From positions 9,785,562-9,849,561 of the forward strand of contig JARUPZ010000020.1 of NCBI GenBank assembly GCA_031213475.1: DNA of 64,000 nucleotides, written 5' to 3'. The notes beneath the pieces are model-generated. The model saw only the letters and a program-made list of their open reading frames with translations. It did no database searches and was not told where the DNA came from. The position numbers were made by a program, and so were the translations under genes. Shown here piece by piece: positions 39,101 to 50,553 of the stretch. Each line of letters begins with the position of its first letter. Within the stretch, counting starts at the first letter, position 1. The DNA is from Nereocystis luetkeana (Eukaryota; Sar; Phaeophyceae; Laminariales; Laminariaceae).

Positions 39101-42100
39101 GTAGTCGCGAAAGTCCACCCCAATCACAGCCGTATCACTTTTAGAGAGAAAAACACTGCTACGTTTGGTGATAGCAACCATTGGTCTAAGGGTAGTACCG
39201 TAAAAAGAGTGTTGGAGTTCACACAGGGCGGCGATCGTTCTTCAGTGCTCGTTTTCTCTACAAAGGTACGCAGAAGGGTGCTAAAGTCGGACCCTAGATT
39301 TTCGGAAGGCTCGACCGGATATTTCCGAAAACTCCATAGTTGTTGTTTCGGTATTGGTATTGGAAAAAAATCAAGCTCTGAAAAACGATCGTGGCACCCC
39401 TCCGCGAACTCAGCTCCCTTTACGGTAATAGTGAAAGCGCACAGCAGTGCGAAAGTACGACCATCTTGTCCCCGTGTCGAGCGACTCTTCCTTGTCTTGC
39501 CTTGTATTGCAGGGGGGGCTATAGCAATACATACCTGATAGTAATCATAACCCACTATGGATCCTAAAACCATGTATATGCTCCTATCTTTACACACCAT
39601 GCTTGGTTTCGATTGCCAAAGTATGCTCCCCCGTGATAAATACCGACACGGTAGTTCTTGTGCCCGAACCAACCAGTTGCCGATGCTGTCATCCTCATCT
39701 GTCTTGCATCCGAAAGGGTTATAACCCTTTTCGTACTGCACTGCACATATACCTTAACCCGACTCTAATTCCGAGTAATATGCCCCCAATTGTCCCCACA
39801 GCGGTAGCGCAGTCCTAAACGGGTTGAGCACCGCTTCGGGGGTTAAGGTGTTTACATGCAATGCCAAAAGTCATACGCGTATCTTCCCTATCTATGTACA
39901 TACGATAATTTTGATTTTTGCCATCAACACTTGTATTTGCCCTATGATAAGTTCGTTTTTGTCGACCCGACAGCCAATGTCCAGTGCATCTTCCCCCCCT
40001 CCCCCTCCCAAAGCGAATGCTTGTACTCATCTATTTGCGGAAGTGCACGGCGCGACATGGCTTTGTTCGCTTCGCAGGCTGAGTTATTGCTGTTGCGATA
40101 TAAATCAAGTCCATCCACGCCGAGTTAACTTTCGCTTTTGGGAGGATATCGGGTTTAGATAATTCGCTCTAGCATCGAACCCAGAGCGAGACACTGATCC
40201 GCACCCACTGTTGGCTCTCCAACCGTTTGAACTCAACGGGGGGAACCCCTCATGGTGTGATCTTGTTCGGGCGAAGTATGACGTGCCCGGTCAATTCACC
40301 TATAATCGTGTGTTAATTATGATGCAAGTTTGTCTACCACTCTGCATGAGAACACCGGGACAAATTCGTGCCCCCCGTTCGTCTGCGAGTTTCTTTGTAA
40401 ATGTGACGGGGGCTCCCAACCTTTCGCCAGGTTTACCTGGTATCTGTTTCACGATCAGCTTTTGCTCTGTACCTCGTAGCTTGTGACCAAGTACAGCCCC
40501 TTCTCTCTTCCCACCAGCCAGCCAGCTAGCCAGGCGGCCAACCGACTAATCACGCAACCAACCAATCACCCACACACAACCAACTAACCAACTAACCAAT
40601 CCACAAACCAATTGACCAAACAACCGACCAATAGACTTACCAACTACCCAATCAAGAAACCAGCTAAACACCCAATCAACTAATCAATCAACCAACCAAC
40701 CCCACCCTATCAACAAACCAACTAAACACTCAACCAACTAACCCATCAACCCACCAACCACCATCTCACCCACCCACCCACCGATCAATCGATGGCAGCT
40801 CGACGAGTGAAAACCTGACTTTCTTGACCAACCGGGGTGGAGTGTCGGGCTGCTCGGGAGTCTGGAGCATCTGCGGCGGCAACAGCCAGAGCTACGCGGA
40901 TGCCTCGGTGCGCCACGAAAATAAATCTGGTGCATAGGCTACTGCCCCTACCGCGATCGCGACCGCGACCTCTACCGCTACTGCTTCTGATTTTGGTTCC
41001 ATGTTGCACCAATGTGAACCCTGTTTTGGAGTTCAAGGAATGCCTTGAATGGCAAAACCGATCGATAATACATGCCGGTTACAGTATACCCTGGTAGAGC
41101 ATAACGTCGGCAGCACGGAGCAGACTGTTCACAGGCTCCTACTACAGGGGGGAGGAACGGAGTATTCGGAACCAAATACGATGTGTAAAAATGGGGGGAT
41201 ACTTGGTTTTTGGATCCATGGTCATCGCGGGTTCTGACTACTAGATGTAAGTACAACCCCCCCCCCCCCGCAATAGTGGGGGCGGGCAACAAGTACTTCG
41301 AAATTCAACGAGCTGTACGGTACACTTGCAGCAGCACAGTGATTATTCGTCAGGCCGTACGCTGCTGTAGCTATCACACCAGTAGAAAGTTGATGCCACC
41401 ATTTTTTCGTTTTTTATTTTTATTTTCCGGTCGTTGTCTAGCGGTCCCGAACGCCAAATACCAAAACCATGCAATAATTCATACCCGGGCAGATCATCAA
41501 CCTCTGCCGGATGATCTAGATCTTTCGACGCATATAAATTCCCGATCCGGTACGAGTATTATCAACTGTAGCTCATGTTGCCGGCTGGAAGCCGTATCAT
41601 CTGCATGGTCTATCAGATACCTCCTGGGTTGGATCTGTACGATACAGATCCTGCCCAGCATATCCTAACGGCAGGTTAGGATCCACATGGCGGTCTAGAT
41701 CGTGATCTTTCGAAGGTGTGCCGCAAGATTTCGACGCGCTCGCCCCCAAAACTATAGCACGAATCCGAAAAAAACGGAAAACGTATGTTCTGCTGAAAAC
41801 GATTTCGACGCTTCCGGCGCATGCATGTCTTAGGGGACGTGGTGCGCTTCTGAGCCGAGTGAGTTCGACGGAGACCTTCCCGATGACAACGAGGTGAACA
41901 TCATGACCGGCTGGGAGTGCGCTTCCGAATCGCAGTGCGGGTGAGAAGAGCAAAGAGTTAGCTCAAAGCATAGCGCATGCCCCCTAGTAGCGAGTACGGT
42001 AAGCAAGCAAGGCAAGGCACGTCAAATTAGGCGCACAAAAATACGTAATGTCGCCTAACGTTGGGTAGTCTGTCGTATAAATACGGACGGTTCGTGCCTA

Positions 42101-45100
42101 GATCCCACCGTCGCGAAAAGTGCTTCTTAGCCCGCACCATCGCAAAAACACTTCCTAGCCCGCACAATGTGGGCGCAAACGAATCAATGTGGGGGCATTG
42201 AACAATTTAGCAAACCCCCCAAGGTGTCGTCAGCCTCCCCATTCGAACGAATCAATGTGGGGGCATTGAACAATTTAGCAAACCCCCCGAGGTGTCGTCA
42301 GCCTCCCCATTCGATACGCCAAACGGTGCGCTGTATGATTCAATGCCCCCACACGGGTAATTTCACGCCCACAATGTGCATGGACACACACCTGTTCGTA
42401 AGGATCTATCCTAAGCCGTCGTTAAGTAGGCTCGTAAGGTTATGCGTAGCGCGTACTGTAAAAAACAAGGCTAGGTAGGCGCGCTGGTTCGTTGTTGAGG
42501 ATACAGTACCAGGAGCGGCCTTTTCTTTCTCTAAGGATGCATGCATATACTGGTATTATTTACGGTAAGCAAAGGCCCGTGGACTTCATATCGCACATAA
42601 ATATGGTGTGTAAACATACAGCAGGGGGATATATACATATAATACAAGGCGCTTCGCTCCGCGGGCGGCCTACGCCGCCCGCTACGCTCGCTCAGGAAGG
42701 AAAAAACGTACATGAAATTATGCGAAGCGAACAGAGGTCCACGATTGAGTTTAGTGTTTTCAAGGATCGTAATTGCAAACCGGCGACTTGATAATGCCAA
42801 GAGTCCCGCCGCCATGCTTCAGGAGAAAACAGCTCCGACGTCAGCTTGGATGCCACATATACGCTTCGCGTCGCGGATGTCGTACGTACGTACATACATC
42901 CCAGGTAGGGTACTACTGTCTGTACTTATTTTCTTCTCTCGATATGCTCTATGCCTGTACTGTATGTACGAAGAAAGCGAAAGCACAGCACGGCACAGCA
43001 GCGAAAACAATGAAAATGAAACCGAAAACTCGGAAAGTAAAAAAATCCCCGTCCCCTCTCGTGTAATATTTTTCTACCTGATTGGAACACCTTACACCCG
43101 GTCGAAAAGAAGAAAGGAAAAAAACGCATTCTCTCTCAGCCTCGTACGCCGCCCGCCCCTCTCGCGACCACCTCGCTACCGATTCGGTCCGGGTAAAGCT
43201 TTTATCACTCTCTGCCACAATCAGCCCCGTCGCCCGCCCCGCGTGAAGCCCGGTGCTCACCGTGGCCGTCGTTCGCCAGCTCGATAACGTTGGTATTCAA
43301 ACTGCACACCTCCCTCTTTCAACTTCAGCGTGGCCGCTAAAATAAGCACCGCTTGAATATTATCTTGCCCTCGCGAACGACCTTTATAAACTCGTACATA
43401 CTCTTATCAACAATCATAAACCGAAGCCAGACAAAGCCCATTCATGCATCCCTCGTGTCTCGAGGCACACGCGACGCCTAGGCACGAAAGCGGCGACCGC
43501 GCACCTTGCAACCCCCCCTCTACCCGCCAGCACCCGCTGGCACCCGCGACGGTGTCGGGTCCTCCCGCGATGCCGTGCTCGGAGAACACGCACGCACACG
43601 AAACGAAGTAAGAAAAAAGGAAGAAATGACCGAGAAAACAAAGAACTGCTGGAAAGGTCCGGCAAGTAATGAAAGGAGGCGGTTTGGAAGTGGGAGCTCT
43701 GAGAGGCCAGGGATGCACCAACCGAGCACGCTCAGGGGTTGTGATCTAAGTATGTAGTTCTATATATATTATATTCACATACATGCATACCAGGTATATA
43801 TATATACCTGGTATGTGGTTTTGGGGTCCACCGTGGGTTGTGAATACAACATTAGCCCACCCGGAACAGTAGACGTTTGGGCTTCATCCGCGGCTTTAGG
43901 GACAAACTACACCACCGACCCTCGAACGAGATTCATTACTGCTTCCTTTGCCATCGTTTTATATGTCAGCATGATTGGCCTCAATGGCAACAATCAAACC
44001 ATACTGAAGGGACAGAACGTTCAGACGACGACAAAAATAGCAAGCGTGAAACAACGCTGCGAACAAACCGCGAAGGAGGAATCCTACAAGTAGATGTACC
44101 TCTGTCCTTGTGGACCTTTACCCCTCCAGCCGCAAGGTGCCAAGTCCTCTAGGCCAAACACCTTCCAGAATAGAGGCTGTATCCGTTACACCTGTCGCAA
44201 GGTCCACATTCATCTAGGGAACTCGGGGATGCACCCCGGATGCCCCCTTACGACAACAGGCTGCACTGCTACAACCATAGCAGAGAAACGGCCAAGACGT
44301 GTAACGGCGTAGCGTAACCTGCGACCTTCAGATGAGGCGCCCGATGCAATGGTTCGCGCAGTGGCCACCAAACCTGTACGACTCTGCACTCTGGGCATAA
44401 ATTAAAGAGCCGTTTGGTGTTCAAGTTTACACCGCAACGGTCCATAAATGTTCGTCCAAGTGGTATATACCAAGTATACGTTTGCGATCTTGATACGGAC
44501 TGACAAATTATTGGTGTTTGGCCATTTTTCGGGCGGCAAGCTTTAATCCATACTACTCCCAACTAGTTTTTTTCTAAAAGCGTGAGCGCACGTCCGAAGG
44601 AGGAAATCCTCTAGGAACTTTTGAAGGGGAAATTGGAGATAACAAAGTGATGATTACAGCAACGGCCACAGCGTGATTGGGGCGTGCTACAATCTGGTGC
44701 CCGAACTACAATGGTTGAATGCAAGAAGTCGTACCGCACGGGTGCACCATGATTGCACCCGTATTGCTGGGTGCCCACGCCGCCCGTAGATGCTTGATAA
44801 ATCCAAAGTTGTCAACCATTGTGTCGGTCGCTATCGAAGTGGTCCCATAGGGGAATAGCCTACCAGCCGTCATGAATACATTTTTCGAAAAATATCATTG
44901 ATTGGTCCTCGACAACGTAGCGCCGATCGAAACTCCGGGGCGTAAAAAACACGTTTCATCGTTTTTCACTCTTTTCGTTTCCTCATTTCGTTTTTTGGCG
45001 CAAAAGTTTCTACCGCGATGTGGGAATGCGGGGATGGACGGGGGGCGCGGACGGTACGAAGGTCATGATCTTCGAAGTGGACATGCCACACTGCGAGGAG

Positions 45101-48100
45101 GAAACCTGCACATTTGACCGCCCGGCAATTTGGGCTCTCAACGCCCGGGTGAGAGTGCATTCTGTTCTTCCTTAGTTCCGTTCCGGTCTGTTTTGTTTTA
45201 TGACACAGAAGTACGTTCAAGCGAGAGGTGTCCAAGAAGCTGGGAGTTGAGATATTTTTGCAAGAAACACCAGATGCGCTTCTTTTTGTACTGCTGATAG
45301 TGTAGAACACACCCTTCCCCACGTGAGAATACATCAAAATAGAGAGAACATATAGTAATAACATACTAATAGAGCTTTAAAACAAAATCGCAAGGATAAT
45401 AACATAATAATACAGCATACTGATAAAATATAGAGGACGTAATGATGAGAACGTAGTAATAAGAACTAGAGCCTGACCCGAAATAATAATTTCTGAAGCG
45501 CTGTTGCGTACTGTATAAATATTGCAGTCGTCGTCGCATCTGACTACGTATACACTGCCAATAATGCAACGCGTAAATAAGTACAGATGAGATAGGCACC
45601 ACAGTGGTTATTTTGTAGTTTCCCCGGCCCCCTAGATTCTGGAGGAGGAAACTTGAACTCCGAATCGCCCGGCTGTTTGGGCGCTGAACGCTGGCGTGAG
45701 TGAATCCACATCCTCCCTGATTATGGCGTCCTTGTTGCGTGTTTGATACTGTACGGTATCATACTGTATAACACGCAATACAGCACACCCACTCGGACCA
45801 GTTTCAAAAAGGATTTTCTCGACAACGGCAAGAGTGGTGTAAACGCCAAACGATACGTCTACGGAAAGGTCTCGGCGGGAAATGGTGCCATCTTGGTTCT
45901 GGTTGTGCGTGCTCTCCTTGCTATAGAGAAAACCTGGTCGGATATTTGTCCCAGGGGGCGTGGTGTCTTACGTGCTCTACGATAGTCGCACCTGCCGGCA
46001 CCTCGATTCGAACCCGCGGCCAGTTGGGAGGGATCGGTTTATCTGGGTGGGATCAGGTCCGCGATGGAGTTGGTATTGCAGAGACAGGGCCCAATAATCA
46101 GGGGCTCCAAAACGCACCAACCAACAAACAAAAAAAAACGTCTGCGTAACGCTCGACCTCCCTCTATTCATGTGACTGTATTTTTCCGAACGTGTTGCAG
46201 GTCGTACGCACCGCCCAGTACGGGTGCAACTGTCGCGGGATGGGCGGCAACGGCGGATGCGGGGAGTTCGACATCTTGGAAGGCGTGATCGGCAACGACT
46301 ACAGCGACATGCTCTTCACGACGGTGTACGACTTCAAGGGGGTCGGTAGCCCGGGAACGATGAAATACTTCCAGCGCCCCACGGTAAGCCACGGTTCCTC
46401 AGGGATAGAGGGGGGCACGTAGTTATTCTGGGGGGTTATTGACTTGATTATAGTATAGGGACGCTACACACCACCCAAAACAAACGGTCTTTGGGAAAAA
46501 AACGAAGGTGCAACCCGATGGTCTCCTGTCAACAGGTATACGACGAATTACAGGTGAAACACAACTGGTGTTCCAACGATAAGGCACGTCTCAATGTCTT
46601 AATGCCTTGATGCCCTAAAGGGTAGTTTTTCAGTGCCCTTACGGAGCCACGACCGTCGGAAACATTTTGAAAAAATACCACCACTACGAAATCCTACCAG
46701 GTAGGCAACTTGATTGAAACTCGCTAATTAGGAAAGTTTTTTGCATGTCGTTAAAAACGACCCTTGGTGCCTCGGCGTCGGAGGATGTTCCAATTATTCC
46801 GTACTATTTGGGGGTTCTACAGTGCTCATCACGTGCCTTAGGTGGCTGGCCCGGTTATCCATATATATATACCTGGTACCACTTACAGTACCGTCCCGGT
46901 GGTATCGGGGTCCTCCTTGTGCACTCCACTACAGTGCTTTGGTTTAGCGGGGTTGGTGTTCACTACGAAACACGTAGGCGCCTTAAGATAGATGGAGTAC
47001 TACAATACACACAGCTTGCAAAACAAATACGAGTTTCAACGAAATGCTCAATCTCACAGTTGTTCGTTGCCTTTTAATTTTACGAATATATATACAGTAC
47101 GCCTCGAACGATTGCAACATAGAACGACAAATCGACTCGCGGCTCTCCCTGCACGATCCATACCACGGCCACACGACTTACAACGTATCTGCCTGTCTCT
47201 CGCAACTGTATCACCTTTTAGGCCACTCGTGTTCCGTTGAGTATACTACATTGACCCACCCGTTTCTCGGCATTTCATTTATGTTTTTCCTTCCGATCTC
47301 GGCAGGAGAAAACAACGTACGCGGCCATTTTCAGAGGTGGTGACGACTCTTACCTGCAAGTCGCGCAGTTCGACAGCTGGGAGTTCAGCACGGAAACTCT
47401 AAGTCCTTCCAAGCTCGACGAGATGAGAGGCTCCGAAGAAGAAACGTACGAGATCTACGACGTAGACTCAAGGGTTGCGACAAATGTGAGATCTACGACG
47501 TAGACTCAAGGACGACGAAAAACGAAACATGCGAAATCTACGACGAATGTGTGATCGACGACGTAGACACAAAGTGTTGCGGCCAAATTAAGATCTACGA
47601 TGTAGAATCGAGGGCTGGAACAAATGCCAGATCTACGACGTAGGCTCGAGGGTTGCGAAAAATGAGCGTGCGAGATCTTCGACGAATGTGGGGTCTACCA
47701 ATTGGACTCAAGGATTGCGAAACATGAAAAATGCCAGATCTACGACGTAGACTCAAAGAAAGGGCTGCGGTATACGGGAGATCTACGATGTTGCCTCAAT
47801 TTTTTTTTTGCCACCTAACCTATTGATTTCGCTGGTCACTCGCTCCCAGCCTTGGCATGATGCCACTGTTCTTATAATACTCTATAATACACGGACATAA
47901 TATTAGTTTCAGCCTTCAGCCGAGACCTCCAGGACGTGATCACATCCTAGTGGGACGCGGGTTCGTCCGACCTGCACCGTGTTAACCCGACGTTGGGCTC
48001 TTTTTTGCGGCGTGTGCTAATACGTATCCAGAAGACGACTGGTATTACTATGGTGGTTGTTGAGGGGAGTTAGTTGCGGTGTATACAGTAGCTGACACAG

Positions 48101-50506
48101 AAACGAGTTGTTTCACTATAATTGTTTCCAACGATAACGCACGGGCTAACCCAGACACTACCACGAGGGACCACATACCAACCAGTCAAAACCCTCGATG
48201 GACCCCAAAAAAAAGGAGTGTATCCGCCCCATGTCTACACACAATATTCGGCTCTGCTTACTACTTCGTATAATATGTTCCCTCGTGATACAGCGCTCTT
48301 CAATGAATGGTGTGCGATGATATTCCATGCCATGCAAGTGTGTCTTGATGTAAGTGTGGCTCGGAAGCACTCTAGCCTGTCACTGCGGAGAAGCGTGGAT
48401 CAGTACGCGGTAAGGGGGGAAGGGGCACGGTCGATAGGCCGGGGTACACGAATTCAGTATATTATCTATATAGACATCAGTTTTAATTTAGCGAAAACGA
48501 GCAGCGCGACCTTATCGGGGAACCCCGCAAGCACGTCACCGCGTCGCACATTCCAGAGGTTGTCATCAGATTTGCAAAGCTGAGCATACATATATATATA
48601 TATATATATATATAAATATAAATATATACCTATTATATATTTATATATATTATATATGCTTCGTATAATATATATAAATATACATATATTATATATTTAT
48701 ATATATATCTATGTGCCGAGGTGTCATTACGGACACGGACGGTCTCCATTCTTGTTATACATGATTCGTTTATGAATCAATACATCAACACATCAATACA
48801 TCAATGCATCAATACACTCGATTTCAGTACGGGGCCCGCCATCAAGGAACAATGACTATCCATATATATTAGTATGGACAAGCTAAATAACCATATTGTG
48901 ATACCGCTATTGACCAACCTTGAGACCATCCATCCATCCGCTCTTAACTTGTATACCTACCAGGTAGCCTTTATTTAGTCTAGCGTTCGCCGTTGAGCAC
49001 GATTTCTTATATCCGAGTATCTTAGCGTCCCTCAAAAAGTGAGCCTGGTGCTATTATTATTTTTACGCTATTTTTTATTCGTGGGCCCATACTTCTGTAT
49101 TATTACGGGGGACCATAGTTGATAGGACCTACGGTACACACAAAAACCTATATATTTCGCTATTTTTGCTAAAAATATTGGGTTCTATTAACTATGATCC
49201 CCCGTAATAGATAGTCGCGCTGCCTATTAATAGCAACTGTTGAGCTTGATCGATCAGCACAGTAGTAGTCGTGCGTTCCAAGAACTGTCGAGCTTGATCG
49301 ATCAGTACAGTCGTCGCGCTACCCCAAGTTAAGCTCGACGGGTCGTACAGCAGTCGCGCTGTCCAACAGAAGCCGTGGCGCGTTGTGTTGCCACCCTAAC
49401 TCGACCTGTCGTCCGCAGGGCTGCGAGACCACCCCATCGCCCTCCCCTGAAAGTGACAAAAACACCGAAGAGGAGACCATGCTGGCCGAGGGGTACACCT
49501 ACGTCGGCTGCTTCGGCGACATGTCGAGCAGGAAGTCGAGAGACATGGCGCTCCTCTCGAAGCGAGAGTTCAGCGGAAATAAGCCGAGCATGTGCTCGAA
49601 GCGGTGCGCTAAGGAACCCGGGGCTACCTTCTTCGGCCTCCAAAACGGCGGCTTGTGAGTAACGATGCCGTGCTACTACTGTACGTACGGAAATGGTACG
49701 AGTAGAAACTAGTTAGCTGAGGTTCCTCACTTTTTGTTTTATTTTTTCCTCGCATGCCCTATGATATTTTTTCCTTGCTTCTCCAGGCCCCTCCTCGTCG
49801 CAAGTTAGACCCGATCTTCGTTGCCGTGCTGTCCCCTAGGTGTAGCCTCAATATGGGCGTGTACGACGTAGGGCGATCGCGGTGGTGGTGTAGCATTGTG
49901 TTTTCCGTCCGTAATGGTCGTACCAAGCCTCCGGGCATGTACCCCTGCCCTCAACAATTCAGAAATAATGGTGCACAATCTCCTATCATCATAACTCTTA
50001 TTCGCCCGATTTCATGATAGCCCCAAATTTGTCCCTCGTGCTCGTCAAAACCACCCCTCCCCCGCCTCCTGCCGCCTCCTTCCGCCTGCCCCCCCCCCTT
50101 CACTTTCATGACCCCCCTTCACTTTCAATTCCTGTCTCTGAAAGTGCGCACTCCATAAAACCAAATGAATTCATTCGACGCTGTCACCCACACGCAAGAA
50201 ACTCCGTCTCGCAAGCAGTTCTCGTAGTAGGATCCAGCTCCCCCCCCATAAGACTTGCCGGGCACGTCGCGGTGCTCCGCGCTTGGTGCAAGCAACACCT
50301 TCCTGGTCGTATTGTAGAGATGCGAGCGGCTATGGCCTCACTACTATGACCATGCCCGACAATGATTGTACCCCCCCCAACTGCGCCTCTGCCGCTTGCC
50401 ACCCCCCCCCCCTCCCCGGCACACTTCACCTCTTCCGTTTGTCGCTGCCCCCCCCCGCCTCTTCCCACTGCCCCCCCCTCCCCGCCTGTAACTTCGCCTC
50501 GCCCGC

Positions 50507-50553
<47 letters not shown>

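Larger units (their letters stand above)
40799..47485 (+). other. Exons 11-15: Tos1-like C-terminal domain (DUF2401 type)
   Basis: In order: NLTFLTNRGG..CSGVW..CGGNSQSYA (exon 11), a short exon ending QCG, GFYRDVG..GADGTKVMIFEVDMP and RPAIWALNAR (exon 13), then QYGCNCRG, GGCGEFDILEG and FQRP (exon 14). This follows the order of conserved blocks in the Tos1 C domain. EFDILE (residues 613-618) fits the ExDxxE pattern of GH16-type catalytic strands. Exon 15 ends in a region that is itself repeated in the following intron, so its donor (AAT|GTGAGA at 47486) is chosen by phase and consensus. Confidence 0.83.

Noticed and set aside
39124..39741. Minus-strand ORF of 205 codons in intron 10
   Set aside because: It is the longest single-frame ORF inside the large gene apart from the retroelement. 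It has no recognisable domain or ordered composition, and it is antisense within an intron. A transcript would be needed to support it.
45985..46145. Minus-strand GGGTTCGAATCGAGG, resembling a pol III B box
   Set aside because: No A box at the right distance and no second copy seen, so a tRNA or SINE call is not supported.
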